From: Acidobacteriota bacterium
Lineage (GTDB): Bacteria; Acidobacteriota; Blastocatellia; Pyrinomonadales; Pyrinomonadaceae
Assembly: GCA_003223935.1 (NCBI GenBank)
Contig: QHXQ01000042.1
Span: 1 to 64,000 of the forward strand
Length of the DNA: 64,000 nucleotides
Direction of reading: 5' to 3'
In this document: in pieces, positions 20,321 through 29,280 of the stretch
How positions within the stretch are numbered: position 1 is the first letter of the stretch
Layout: every line of letters begins with the position of its first letter
Notes under the pieces: generated by a model
Databases searched by the model: none
What the model was told of the DNA's origin: nothing
Seen by the model: the letters and a program-made list of their open reading frames with translations, nothing else
Program-made: the position numbers and the translations under genes

Positions 20321-20351
20321 TGTGAGGTGAGCAAATGGAAGTGGAGCAACA

Positions 20352-21329
20352 ATGAGGCAAAGCATAATCGTTTCCGTGTTGACGGCAATCTTTCTGTCTG
20401 TCGCGCATAGCTTCGCGCAGCAGCCGACGAATAAATCTAAGGTGGTCGCGGCGAACAACCTTGCGCCAGTCGCTTCGCCCGCGCTGCAAGCTTTAGTTGA
20501 TGAAGCGGCGCAGACAGCTTTGAAACAGTTCGCCGACAAGGGCCTGAAGCAAGATCAGTTAGCCATCACGCTTGTCGATCTGCGCGACCCGCAACATCCC
20601 GTGCAGGGCAGTTATCGGGGCGAGGAGCGCATCTATCCGGCGAGCGTCGTGAAACTGTTCTACTTGGTCGCGGCGCATCGTTGGTTGGCGGATGGGCGGC
20701 TGAAAGAGACGGACGAACTCAAGCGCGCGCTCCACGACATGATCGTTGATTCGTCGAACGACGCGACCGGTTACGTGCTCGACATGTTGACGGACACGAC
20801 GAGCGGCAGGGAACTCGCGCCCGCAGAGCTGCAGGCGTGGCTGGAGAAGCGCAACGCCGTCAATCGCTACTTCCAAACGCTCGGCTACCGGAACATCAAC
20901 ACGAATCAAAAAACTTTTTGCGAGGATGCCTACGGGCGCGAGCACTTCGCGCGCGGCCCAAACGGCGAGAATCGTAATAAACTGACGACCAACGCGACCG
21001 CGCGCTTGCTCGCAGAGATCGCGACGGGGCGTGCCGTCACGCCTGCGCGCAGCCAACAGATGATGGAGTTGCTGCATCGCGATTTTTCTGGTCAGAGCAA
21101 CGACGCGGACGATCAAGCGCATGGCTTCACCGCCCTCGCGCTCAAAGAGATGCCGACCGCGCGCCTCTGGTCGAAGGCCGGTTGGACGAGCACCACGCGC
21201 CACGATGCCGCCTACATCGAACTACCCAACGGCGCGCGCTTCGTCCTCGTCACCTTCACCACTGACCACGCCAACGAGCACGACATCATCCCCGCGGTCG
21301 CCCGCGTCGTACTGAACAAAATGCGATGA
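20352..21329 (+). CDS. Exported serine hydrolase, class A beta-lactamase-like
   Basis: 325 aa with a signal peptide ending SFAQQ (residue 24). The three active-site signatures of the penicillin-recognising fold are present: SxxK at Ser98-Lys101 (PASVVK), an S-x-N element at 134-136 (DSSND), and K-x-G in WSKAGWT. The family includes beta-lactamases and D-Ala-D-Ala peptidases; a Glu166 equivalent is not obvious, so resistance activity should not be assumed. Located in the periplasm. It is followed by an imperfect repeat-rich hairpin. Confidence 0.85.
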   Translation: MRQSIIVSVLTAIFLSVAHSFAQQPTNKSKVVAANNLAPVASPALQALVDEAAQTALKQFADKGLKQDQLAITLVDLRDPQHPVQGSYRGEERIYPASVVKLFYLVAAHRWLADGRLKETDELKRALHDMIVDSSNDATGYVLDMLTDTTSGRELAPAELQAWLEKRNAVNRYFQTLGYRNINTNQKTFCEDAYGREHFARGPNGENRNKLTTNATARLLAEIATGRAVTPARSQQMMELLHRDFSGQSNDADDQAHGFTALALKEMPTARLWSKAGWTSTTRHDAAYIELPNGARFVLVTFTTDHANEHDIIPAVARVVLNKMR

Positions 21330-21396
21330 AGAGTCTGGAGTCTGGAGTCGAGAGGCTGGAGAAAAAGCTTCTGCCCACTGGCTCCTGACTTCAGAC
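21330..21396. repeat. GTCTGGA-type short tandem repeat with imperfect complementary arm
   Basis: Starting 1 bp after the serine hydrolase stop there are tandem copies of the theme GAGTCTGGA. An imperfect complement (CTCCTGACTTCAGACTT) runs into the end of the convergent methyltransferase. It is probably a terminator-like element. Confidence 0.45.
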
Positions 21397-22074
21397 TTAC
21401 GACTGTTTTTGCGCCAGAATCGCTATTTTCGTCCAACCGATGATGTCGAGCGGGGGGAAGCGGTGGCGCGAGATGATTTGGAAATGGCGCATCGTCGCGG
21501 CGGCAACCTCTGCGGGCGGATGGGTCTTGAAGCGAAAGAGAATTTCAAGAAAGGTGGAGGCGGGCGAAGGCCGCACAGGCAAGTGCAGGAGGTAGCCGCC
21601 GGGGCGGAGCACGCGCGCCAGTTCGCCTAAGCCTGCGTCGAGCGAAACGTATTCGAGCGCGCCGCTCGTGGCGATGAAATCGAACGTCTCAGCGGCGAAG
21701 GGCAAAGCCAATAGATTGCCCTGCACGAAGCGAACTTGGTGCGGGCGACGCGGCTGAGTGTCTTTGATCGCGCGGCGTGCTTTGTTGAGCGAAGGCGCGG
21801 AGAGATCGAGCGCGGTGATGCGTGCGGGCCGGGGCAGCGCGCGCAACATCGCGAGCGTCAAGAGTCCCGTACCGCATCCGGCGTCGAGAATCTGCGCGTT
21901 AGCTGACAGAGGCAGCGGATGTTCGCGGAAGTAACGCTCCAGCGAGCGGCCGTAGCCGTTGAACTTGAACGTAATGTCGTAGAGGTCTGCGAAGCGATCA
22001 TAGAGCGAGGCTGCGCCGGACGGGCGGCTCGTTATTGTCTCCGCGTGCTGCTTCATGTATGCTTCTCGCTCCAT
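21397..22074 (-). CDS. Class I SAM-dependent methyltransferase (UbiE/MenG-like)
   Basis: 225 aa (or 219 from the in-frame ATG at 22056). YDRFADLYDITFKFNGYG is followed by motif I DAGCGTGLLTLAML, ALDLS for the SAM ribose, VRFVQGNLLALPFAAETFDFI, SGALEYV, and LARVLRPGGYLLHLPV. This is a complete Methyltransf_11-type domain. The substrate is unknown; similar proteins act on lipids or quinones. It is convergent with the serine hydrolase. Confidence 0.85.
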   Translation of the reverse strand: MEREAYMKQHAETITSRPSGAASLYDRFADLYDITFKFNGYGRSLERYFREHPLPLSANAQILDAGCGTGLLTLAMLRALPRPARITALDLSAPSLNKARRAIKDTQPRRPHQVRFVQGNLLALPFAAETFDFIATSGALEYVSLDAGLGELARVLRPGGYLLHLPVRPSPASTFLEILFRFKTHPPAEVAAATMRHFQIISRHRFPPLDIIGWTKIAILAQKQS

Positions 22075-22266
22075 CGCGCCGGGGCTGGTCTTAAATCATC
22101 ACGCCGGCCTTTGCTACCAGCAAGACAGTCCGGCAACACGGTTGCGCCCGTCGATTCAGAGCGTTCCGCTTGCGAGGCGCGCGAATCCATTGACCCACAG
22201 CAGTTCGTAAATCAGCTAGTTCTATACTAACACTTTTTCCGTTAACGAGAAGGAGAACTCCTCAAA

Positions 22267-23079
22267 TTGTTTGAGACAGAAACGGACGTGCTGGCTTGGT
22301 ATGAAGAACAGCCACGCGCTCTGACCCCTGAGTTTGTCAACAACTTCCCTTGGCATGAAGTGCGTGCGCACGCGCTCGCCCCGGCGTTCGCGCCCGTGCT
22401 CATCTACATGCGCGACGTAGAAGCGTTCACCGATATTTACTACGAAGAGTTGCGGCGCACGCCGACCGGCAAGAGTCCGGTGATCAAGAAGTTCATGGAT
22501 CGCTGGAGCGTCGAAGAGTTCCAACACGCTGAGTTGCTCAATCGTTTCTTAAACGAAGCCGGTATCCCGACGAGCAAGCGTTGGCTCGAAGAAGCGCGCG
22601 CCAAGATTCCGTTCAACTACACGTTCGAGAATCGCCTCTACCCGATCATTACCAACTGCTTCGGCAAGCATTTCTCCGCCGTGCACATGGCTTGGGGCGC
22701 GGTCAACGAGATGACGACGCTGCAAGGCTATCGCCGTCTGTGGCAGTTGGCTAAGCATCCGGTGCTCGAAAAACTCTTGCGCGCCATCTCGCAGGAAGAG
22801 TCGGCGCACACAAAGTTTTACTGGAACATCGCGCGCCTCAAACTTGAGCGTTCGGGCTTTACGCGCAAGCTCGCGCGCACGGTCATCAGCAGATTCTGGA
22901 CGCCTGTGGGGCAGGGCACGAAGCCGAAACGCGAAGCGAACTACTTGATCGCCACGCTCTTCAAAGGCGCGGACGGCGTTGACTTCTTCGACCGCAACGT
23001 CAACCACAAACTCGAACAACTGCCCGGCTTCACGGGTCTCAAGTCGATCACACAACGCATCGCGCGCATCGCGCTCTGA
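22267..23079 (+). CDS. Acyl-ACP desaturase-like ferritin-fold protein
   Basis: 270 aa from a TTG start; no ATG fits. Di-iron ligands of the stearoyl-ACP desaturase type are visible: Glu84-x-x-His87 in EEFQHAE, Glu148, and Glu178-x-x-His181 in EESAHTKFYW. The family introduces double bonds into acyl chains on ACP using O2. The AGGAG ribosome binding site is half of a small hairpin (AGGAG AA CTCCT), which together with the TTG suggests weak or controlled initiation. A terminator hairpin follows the stop. Confidence 0.8.
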   Translation: MFETETDVLAWYEEQPRALTPEFVNNFPWHEVRAHALAPAFAPVLIYMRDVEAFTDIYYEELRRTPTGKSPVIKKFMDRWSVEEFQHAELLNRFLNEAGIPTSKRWLEEARAKIPFNYTFENRLYPIITNCFGKHFSAVHMAWGAVNEMTTLQGYRRLWQLAKHPVLEKLLRAISQEESAHTKFYWNIARLKLERSGFTRKLARTVISRFWTPVGQGTKPKREANYLIATLFKGADGVDFFDRNVNHKLEQLPGFTGLKSITQRIARIAL

Positions 23080-23104
23080 AGTAGCGCACAAGCCGCAGCC
23101 GACG

Positions 23105-23155
23105 AACGGGCAAAAGTCGCACACCTGCGCTTCGCGGGTTGCACTTTTGCCCGTT
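23105..23155 (+). terminator. Rho-independent terminator after the desaturase gene
   Basis: A 13-bp perfect stem (23105-23117 with 23143-23155) is followed by TGCTTTT. It lies 26 bp after the stop. Confidence 0.75.
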
Positions 23156-23214
23156 TGCTTTTAACTTTTGTTGTCTAAGTTCGTAATTCCGACTGCGCAA
23201 ACGTTCGTAACAAT

Positions 23215-23898
23215 ATGAAACGTCTTCTGCCAATCATCATCATCGCCATCGTATTGCTCATCACAGTTGGTGGCGGCTGGCTGCTCATGCGCGTGCCGAC
23301 GTCCACGCCGCCGCCACAGCCATCGCTCGCATCGGCCACGCCGACACTGCGCGCCGCACCGCCCGACACACAGCCAGCCCACTACAAAGGGCGCATTGAT
23401 GCGCCCGTGCAACTCGAAGAGTTTGGCGACTATCAGTGTCCGCCCTGCGGCAATTTCCATCCAATCGCCAAGCGCGTGATAGCTGCTTACGGCGACCGCA
23501 TACGCTTCTCGTTTCGCAATTTCCCTCTGCCCGCCATACACAAGTTCGCCTCGGTCGCAGCGCGCGCAGCCGAAGCCGCCGGCCAGCAAGGCAAGTTCTG
23601 GGAGATGCACGATCTGATCTACGAACGGCAGCAGGAGTGGAGCAAAGCTGAGGATGCGCGTCCGTTTCTCATCAAATATGCGCAGGAGCTTGGGCTTGAC
23701 GTGAATCGCTTCCAACAGGATTTAGACGGGGCGGTCACAGGCATGCGCGTGGCCCAGGATGCAGACCTTGGCAGCCTGCGCGGTGTGCATGGGACACCCA
23801 CGCTCTTTCTTAACGGCCGCGAAGTACCGTTCGAGCAGATGATGGATTACGACAAACTGCGCGCCGTGATTGACGCGGCGTTGGCGGGCAAAGCCTGA
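23215..23898 (+). CDS. DsbA family thiol:disulfide oxidoreductase, membrane-anchored
   Basis: 227 aa. An N-terminal anchor (residues 5-25) is followed by a Pro/Ala-rich linker and a thioredoxin-fold domain with CPPC at Cys75-Cys78 (GDYQCPPCGNFH) and the cis-Pro loop HGTPTLF. It catalyses disulfide formation in exported proteins on the periplasmic face. The next gene starts 3 bp later and encodes a VKOR-like protein, which would reoxidise it, so the two form a functional pair. Confidence 0.9.
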   Translation: MKRLLPIIIIAIVLLITVGGGWLLMRVPTSTPPPQPSLASATPTLRAAPPDTQPAHYKGRIDAPVQLEEFGDYQCPPCGNFHPIAKRVIAAYGDRIRFSFRNFPLPAIHKFASVAARAAEAAGQQGKFWEMHDLIYERQQEWSKAEDARPFLIKYAQELGLDVNRFQQDLDGAVTGMRVAQDADLGSLRGVHGTPTLFLNGREVPFEQMMDYDKLRAVIDAALAGKA

Positions 23899-23901
23899 GC
23901 G

Positions 23902-24378
23902 GTGGCGACGAACTCAACAGTTGATCATGAACTGGCGGGCGGGGCGCGGCGCAGCGTCGTGCTCGACGCGATCATAGCGCTCGTCGCGCTCGTCGGTTTG
24001 GCTGATGCGGTCTATCTAACTGTCGAGCACGTGACGGGGCAGAGCGTGCGTTGCACAGTCGTCACTGGTTGCTCTGAGGTACTCAGCAGTTCCTACGCCA
24101 CCATCGGTCGCTTCCCGCTCGCCGCGCTCGGCGCAATCGCCTACTTCACAGTCTTCAGTCTCGCCACGCTCTCGACCTTCGGTTATACATCAGCACGCAA
24201 ACTGCTCGCCCTGCTCGTCGCCTTGATGTGCGCGACGACGCTCTGGCTGCTCTACGTGCAAGCCTTCATCATCCAACACTTCTGTCAATACTGTCTGCTC
24301 TCGGCCGCCGTCACGCTGACGTTGACCATCCTCGTCGTCATCAATCAAGTGCGTCAACGCCACGCGCGGATCAAGTGA
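23902..24378 (+). CDS. Vitamin K epoxide reductase (VKOR) family protein
   Basis: 158 aa from a GTG start 3 bp after the DsbA-like gene. There are four or five membrane helices. The redox cysteines are in the family arrangement: loop pair Cys51 and Cys57 (CTVVTGC), a conserved Ser/Thr-rich segment, and the CxxC at 128-131 (FCQYC). Bacterial VKOR homologs take the role of DsbB: they reoxidise DsbA and pass electrons to quinone. The end overlaps a small gene on the opposite strand by 25 bp. Confidence 0.92.
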   Translation: MATNSTVDHELAGGARRSVVLDAIIALVALVGLADAVYLTVEHVTGQSVRCTVVTGCSEVLSSSYATIGRFPLAALGAIAYFTVFSLATLSTFGYTSARKLLALLVALMCATTLWLLYVQAFIIQHFCQYCLLSAAVTLTLTILVVINQVRQRHARIK

Positions 24379-24524
24379 ACGAGCAGAGCAACCGCACCGC
24401 CGAGCGCGAGCGCTAACAGGACGCCGCAGCCGATCACGGTCAGCTTAAACTTCCGCGCCCGATCAGGATCGGGCGGCATCAACGAGCCTTGCGGAAAATA
24501 TGGCGGCGGTGTTGACGTGGACAT
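24354..24524 (-). CDS. Small single-pass membrane protein, 56 aa
   Basis: ATG at 24524, TGA at 24354-24356, with CGAGGG just upstream as a possible ribosome binding site. The first 24 residues are Pro-rich (STSTPPPYFPQG, PPDPDRARKFK). One hydrophobic helix follows (LTVIGCGVLLALALGGAVAL) and a short basic tail (HLIRAWR). The positive residues flanking the helix and the lack of stops support a real gene. No family is recognised. It overlaps the VKOR gene end to end by 25 bp. Confidence 0.55.
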   Translation of the reverse strand: MSTSTPPPYFPQGSLMPPDPDRARKFKLTVIGCGVLLALALGGAVALLVHLIRAWR

Positions 24525-24699
24525 AAACCCTCGTTTTTTAGTCTAGTTACTCAATAACAAACGAAGACGCAAAGCAGACCCGTTACACTTCGAGTTGAAT
24601 CAATAGAGAACATCCGTAGCGGAAACTGTACGAAGCTTAATTTACCGGGCTTCTGGCAAAAAGCGAATTCAAGCCTAAGCAGCGATCTTGCGAATAATA

Positions 24700-24726
24700 G
24701 AAAGCCCTCCTATTTGGAGGGCTTTC
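24700..24726. terminator. Hairpin terminator
   Basis: An 11-bp perfect stem (24700-24710 with 24716-24726) with a 5-nt loop, 20 bp downstream of the minus-strand glycine-repeat gene. It can also serve the opposite strand. Confidence 0.75.
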
Positions 24727-24746
24727 GCTTTAAGTTGGCATTGACG

Positions 24747-26828
24747 TTACTGTCCCGAAACAAGAAATATATCCCACGCCCAACGGCCAACTTGTGCGCC
24801 ATGCACGTCCCATACCTTCGCCCGATAGCGGAACTGGTTGCCGTACTGGTCTGTGCGCTTCGACTCTTTATAATCAAGGTCAATGGCTTTCAACCCCATC
24901 TCGGACAATGTATGCAGTTCGCTTGATTCAGAGATGCCATTATGGTTCATGTCTTGCCACAAGCGTAGATGCGAAAAGATCGCATCATGCTCGTCAATCA
25001 CGTCGTCACCATTGCCACCGTTCTGTGGCTTGTCGAACCCGGCTAGTGCATTGAAGCCGTTCTTCTCTACGCCTGCGGGCGGCTGTGACTGAGGCGTGAA
25101 GTTGCCGAATAACTCTGTGCCGTTGTCAATTGTGCCGTTCCCGTTGCGATCTAAGGCGAGCCATGCGTCATCGCTGCCAGTAGCTGTCCAAGCGAGGCGT
25201 TCCGGTGTTCCGTAGTCCTTGAGATCGAAGTCTACCCCATCAACCGCACTGGTCAACTGGAAGCCATTACCGGCGACATCAATCAATATTGGACTGGTTG
25301 CTTCGTCGCAGCCGAAGTTGTCGTAATTGTGGATGGTGAAATCGTCACAGTTGCCGCCACTTGTTGGTGTGTATTGTAGGCTACCGGGCGTGCCGGGATT
25401 CCCGTTTGCCCCTCTATCACCGGGGTCTGCTCCGCCTCCTGGCCCGGCGTCACCACCGTTGCTCCCAATTAATGGAAAAGAAGTAGGGCAAAGCGTGGAC
25501 GCGCCTTGTAATCCGCCTATCCCTCCAAATCCACCATGCCCGCCATCACCGGGGAGTCCACTGCCCCCCCCCATTCCGGGACTGCCGCCGTCAGCGACGG
25601 CTGTAATTTGGCCGGTGTCAAACGTTGCTGGATATGTGATATTTATTGCCGCGCCATTGCCTCCATTACCGCCTCTGCCACCAGGGCCGCCTTTACCTCC
25701 ATGCCCGCCGACACCGCCGGGGCCGCCATTCCCACCATTCCCGCCCCCACCTTGCGCACATGTACACGTAGCGCCAGTCCCTCCATCGCCCCCATTACCG
25801 CCTGTACCACCTGAACTACCTTTGCCCCCTGGCCCTCCGTTACCGCCATCACCACCATATGTATAAAATGAATATGTATGCCCGGGGGAAGGGGAAGTTA
25901 TAGAGTATGTGATCGGAGACCCAGAGTCGCCTGACTGTCCATCGCCTCCTGGAAAACCCATAAATCCGGGGCCGCCAGACCCACCTCTTTCACCGGCCCC
26001 GCCGTTAACACTACTATTACTGCCACAAACTCCGGGCGATCCATGGTTGCCCGGTGTGCCGTTGTCACCTGTTATCGTGTTGGGTTGTCCCGGTGCGCCA
26101 TCAGCCCCACTGCTGCCGTGGTGATCCATCACCGTTTGCGCATGGGCGAATCGGGCTTTGGTATAAGGTGAGGTCGCATTCATAGTGGCCTGCAAACTTT
26201 CTAAATACTCCCGTCTGCCTTGCCCGTGAGTATCAATCGTGATGCGGCCACCTTGGATCAAAGGGGGCAGAATTTTAGTATTGCTGTTCAACTTGTAACC
26301 AGCGGGCAGGAATTCTACGCCCGATGTCCTCAAGGCTTGCAGAGTTGTACCAAGCAATCCGTCAGTCTCTATTGGGAAGGCATGGAAATCGTAGTTTCCT
26401 TTTATTTTAACGTCTGTACCTTCGTAAATAATGTTTCTCGCTAGGATAACTGTATCGCCCTTAATTTCCGCTTTCTCTGGGATGTATAGCGTATGTGCAA
26501 TATATACTCCCTTTAAGTTTCTACCGGTCTGGCGAATATCCAGTAATCTAGGTATCTGAGCTAGATACTTACCTATCCTACTCCTCCAGTCACGAGTTAA
26601 AAGTATGTTCGGATCAAAGGGTAAGTTCTCTTTGAGTAAGAGGTCATGGCCTTTTGTAAAAGCTAACCGCGCCTTTTCAAATCGTTCAGCTTCAAATTGT
26701 GCGAAAGTTCGAGAGTTCCCCTGTGGGAGTAGCATTAATTGTGGATGAGTTCCGATTGTGTTTCTAGCTGTGATAACACTTGAAAGAGAGAGAGAGAGCA
26801 TGAGCAGAACCGAAAGTAACGATCTCAT
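24747..26828 (-). CDS. Secreted glycine-repeat (collagen-like / PGRS-like) protein with EF-hand-like C-terminus
   Basis: 693 aa with an AGGAG site before ATG 26828 and a signal peptide (1-21). Residues 25-235 are a soluble region with a possible beta-rich part ([11 protein letters not shown] to [10 protein letters not shown]). Residues 238-500 are mostly Gly-x-x and Gly-Gly-x triplets ([32 protein letters not shown]) in at least four blocks, with Cys pairs (CTC). The C-terminal 190 residues contain [27 protein letters not shown] and [13 protein letters not shown], calcium-loop-like motifs often found at the ends of Rhs and other surface proteins of this phylum. Probably a surface or matrix protein. 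Its base composition is lower in GC than most neighbours. Confidence 0.75.
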   Translation of the reverse strand: MRSLLSVLLMLSLSLSSVITARNTIGTHPQLMLLPQGNSRTFAQFEAERFEKARLAFTKGHDLLLKENLPFDPNILLTRDWRSRIGKYLAQIPRLLDIRQTGRNLKGVYIAHTLYIPEKAEIKGDTVILARNIIYEGTDVKIKGNYDFHAFPIETDGLLGTTLQALRTSGVEFLPAGYKLNSNTKILPPLIQGGRITIDTHGQGRREYLESLQATMNATSPYTKARFAHAQTVMDHHGSSGADGAPGQPNTITGDNGTPGNHGSPGVCGSNSSVNGGAGERGGSGGPGFMGFPGGDGQSGDSGSPITYSITSPSPGHTYSFYTYGGDGGNGGPGGKGSSGGTGGNGGDGGTGATCTCAQGGGGNGGNGGPGGVGGHGGKGGPGGRGGNGGNGAAINITYPATFDTGQITAVADGGSPGMGGGSGLPGDGGHGGFGGIGGLQGASTLCPTSFPLIGSNGGDAGPGGGADPGDRGANGNPGTPGSLQYTPTSGGNCDDFTIHNYDNFGCDEATSPILIDVAGNGFQLTSAVDGVDFDLKDYGTPERLAWTATGSDDAWLALDRNGNGTIDNGTELFGNFTPQSQPPAGVEKNGFNALAGFDKPQNGGNGDDVIDEHDAIFSHLRLWQDMNHNGISESSELHTLSEMGLKAIDLDYKESKRTDQYGNQFRYRAKVWDVHGAQVGRWAWDIFLVSGQ
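25564..25572. repeat. C9/G9 homopolymer inside the glycine-repeat gene
   Basis: Nine C on the + strand encode part of GMGGGSG (about residue 419) on the minus strand. The frame is currently open through it. A slip of one base would truncate the protein, so this is a candidate phase-variation site. Confidence 0.6.
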
Positions 26829-27141
26829 TGTTGTTTCTCCTTGAGGGGTGAGTTAGCGATCCTATATGCTTTGGACTGATCACCTTTAGCAAATCGTTTA
26901 AGCAATGCCTAACAAATGGCGATATACCAGTATCTTCAAGTGAAGTCAATAAAATGTTTTCTATATTTGCAAAAAACCTTGCCATGAAATCATCTTCAAC
27001 TTTTTGTGAAGGTAGTTGGGTTAATCCGAACGTGATATGAACAAAGCAATCTCTTTTACACGGACTGCCACATTAAGCACATGAGATTGTCCGAAACGGA
27101 TATTCTTAGACTGAGAACAAGTTCACAAATTTAGGTGCCGA
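26829..27141. other. AT-rich intergenic region
   Basis: About 310 bp, clearly richer in A and T than the surroundings. It must carry the promoter of the glycine-repeat gene. I see no other gene or structured element. Confidence 0.5.
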
Positions 27142-29109
27142 TCAGGTCAACTCTTCAAGCTCACAACGCAACAGTTCAGCGACGCTCCAAGCCTGTGCGA
27201 TGCAACCGCGCGGCGTGTGCGGCGGATCGGCGTCGAAGATTTCGGAGACTTGACCGAGACCGGCGGCGCTCAAGTGCGCGCGAAAGCCCTGCGTCCAACC
27301 GCGCGCCGTATCTAGGCTCGCCGCCGTCCGTTCGTTCGTCTTGAGATAAGCGGTGATGAACGGCCCCAACAGCCAAGGCCAAACCGTGCCTTGATGATAA
27401 GCCGTGTCGCGCGCGTAGGCGTCGCCTTCATAACGCGGGCGATAGTCTGCCGATTCAGGCGCAAGCGTGCGCAGACCATAAGGCGTAAGCAGCTTGCGTT
27501 CGACCGTCTCGACCACACGCCGCGCCCGCGCGCCGGTCACCAGCGCGTGCGGCAGACTGACGGCGAAAATCTGATTCGGCCGGATCGAAGCATCCGGCAC
27601 GCCCTCATCGCTCACGCAATCGTAGAGTCCGCCGTTCTGTTCATCCCAGAACAGCCCGTTGAAACTGGCGCGCGTGCCGTCGGCGATGGCGCAGACGTGC
27701 GCGCTCGTCTGCTCGTCGCCAAAGCGCCGCGCGATCTCTTCGATCGTGCGCAAGGCGTTATACCAGAGCGCCTGAATCTCGACGGGTTTGCCCGCGCGCG
27801 GCGTCACCACGTAATCACCGACCTTCGCGTCCATCCAAGTCAACTGCACACCCGGTTCGCCCGCGCGCAGCAGCCCGTCGTCGGTCATGCGAATCTGATA
27901 GTGCGTGCCGTGCTCGTGCCAAGTGATGATGTCGCGCAGCGCCTCGTAGAAATGTTGGCGAACGAACTGTGCGTCATCCGTGCGGCGCAAGAGTTCGCCG
28001 ACGGCGTGGACGAACCAGAGCGTGCCGTCCACAGTGTTGTATTCGGGCGGCGCGTCTGTGTCGGGGAAGCGATTGGGCAGAATACCTTGATTCAAGTAGG
28101 CGACGAAGGCGAGCAGGATTTCGCGCGCGACATCGGCGCGCCCAAGCGCGAGCGCGAGACCCGGCAAAGAGATCATCGTGTCGCGTCCCCAGTCGGTGAA
28201 CCAATGATAACCGGCGATGACCGTGTGCAGGTCGCGCCCGCGCCGGACGATAAACTGATCGGCGGCGACGACGAGTTGTTGCACATACTCATCGCGCTCT
28301 TTGAACGGCGCGACGACTTGCGCGCGGCTCGTTCGTTCCTGCGCTTCCAGCGCAGCAGCGTCATGTACGTCGCGCCGCTCGGTTGAAGCGACAAGGCTGC
28401 GTGTCTCGCCGCCCTGCAACTCGCAGACGAGCAGAACGGGATTGAACAGGTCTTCGTGATAATCGAAGCCGCGCGCGCGCTCCTCCAACAGCACGAACTG
28501 CCGGTACCAGATATTGTCCAAGTAGCTGTGCTCAGCATCGTGCGCGAGATAGAGCGCGGTCGCGTCGTTGCGCCGCATGATGCGCAGCAAGCCCGGCTCA
28601 ACCTCTGCGGGCGCGAACGCATCCGTCTCTTCATGGCTCAACCAATGATAGTTGCGCAGCGCCACGAGCGGGCGCAGTTCGAGCGTGGCCCGCACGTCCG
28701 GCGGCGCGTCAAAACGATAGCGTATGACGACGGTGTTTTCGTCCTGCACCATGAAGATCGTCTTTTCGAGCGTGTAATCGCCGACGCGATAAGTTATGAC
28801 GGGGAACGGATCGAGACGAAAGCCCGTGGCGAGCAGATAACCGTGCGGGTGGACGGTGCCGCCTTCATAGTTATTGGTCGAGAGGTCGAAAGGCTGGTCG
28901 TTGATGAGCAGCTTGTCTTCGAGTTTTGAGAGCAGCACAGAGCGTTCGGTCGGCGGGCGTGTGGCGGCGACGAGTAGGCCGTGATAGCGGCGCGTATTCG
29001 TGCCCGTGATCGTGGTCGAGGCGTAGCCGCCCAGCCCATTCGTCTCCAACCACTCACGGCGCGTGGCGCTCGTCAGATCGCGGCACGCAGCTTCGTCGAG
29101 ACTGATCAT
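27142..29109 (-). CDS. Amylo-alpha-1,6-glucosidase (glycogen debranching enzyme, GDE_N/GDE_C)
   Basis: About 655 aa from ATG 29109 (MISLDEAAC), with AGAGGAG upstream; the frame extends further but without family sequence. The N-terminal domain starts REWLETNGLGGYASTTITG and NTRRYHGLLVAA, the standard opening of bacterial GDE_N proteins. The C-terminal (alpha/alpha)6 domain has GYHWFTDWGRDTMISLPG, LTWMDAKVG, KPVEIQALWYNALR and YHQGTVWPWLLGPF with acidic active-site residues. It removes alpha-1,6 branches in cytoplasmic glycogen breakdown. Confidence 0.9.
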   Translation of the reverse strand: MISLDEAACRDLTSATRREWLETNGLGGYASTTITGTNTRRYHGLLVAATRPPTERSVLLSKLEDKLLINDQPFDLSTNNYEGGTVHPHGYLLATGFRLDPFPVITYRVGDYTLEKTIFMVQDENTVVIRYRFDAPPDVRATLELRPLVALRNYHWLSHEETDAFAPAEVEPGLLRIMRRNDATALYLAHDAEHSYLDNIWYRQFVLLEERARGFDYHEDLFNPVLLVCELQGGETRSLVASTERRDVHDAAALEAQERTSRAQVVAPFKERDEYVQQLVVAADQFIVRRGRDLHTVIAGYHWFTDWGRDTMISLPGLALALGRADVAREILLAFVAYLNQGILPNRFPDTDAPPEYNTVDGTLWFVHAVGELLRRTDDAQFVRQHFYEALRDIITWHEHGTHYQIRMTDDGLLRAGEPGVQLTWMDAKVGDYVVTPRAGKPVEIQALWYNALRTIEEIARRFGDEQTSAHVCAIADGTRASFNGLFWDEQNGGLYDCVSDEGVPDASIRPNQIFAVSLPHALVTGARARRVVETVERKLLTPYGLRTLAPESADYRPRYEGDAYARDTAYHQGTVWPWLLGPFITAYLKTNERTAASLDTARGWTQGFRAHLSAAGLGQVSEIFDADPPHTPRGCIAQAWSVAELLRCELEELT

Positions 29110-29280
29110 GCGTTGTCTGCTCCTCTCGGCAAACGTGGGTTCGTTGTTGCGGTCGGTAAGATTGAAAGCAAAAGGCGAGCAGTCTTGTACCACATAAGCG
29201 AGCGCGAGCGGCAGCGCTTTTCGATCATCTTCGGGCCGGAGGTGTGGCCAGCCTTTGAGCAGTTTGGGCGCGCAACAAGA

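Noticed and set aside
20352..21329. A true class A beta-lactamase resistance gene
   Set aside because: SxxK, SxN and KxG are present but I cannot locate the Glu166 omega-loop motif, so only the general fold is claimed.
27391..28386. A 331-codon + strand frame opposite the debranching enzyme
   Set aside because: It is a shadow frame of the GDE gene with no recognisable motif or RBS.
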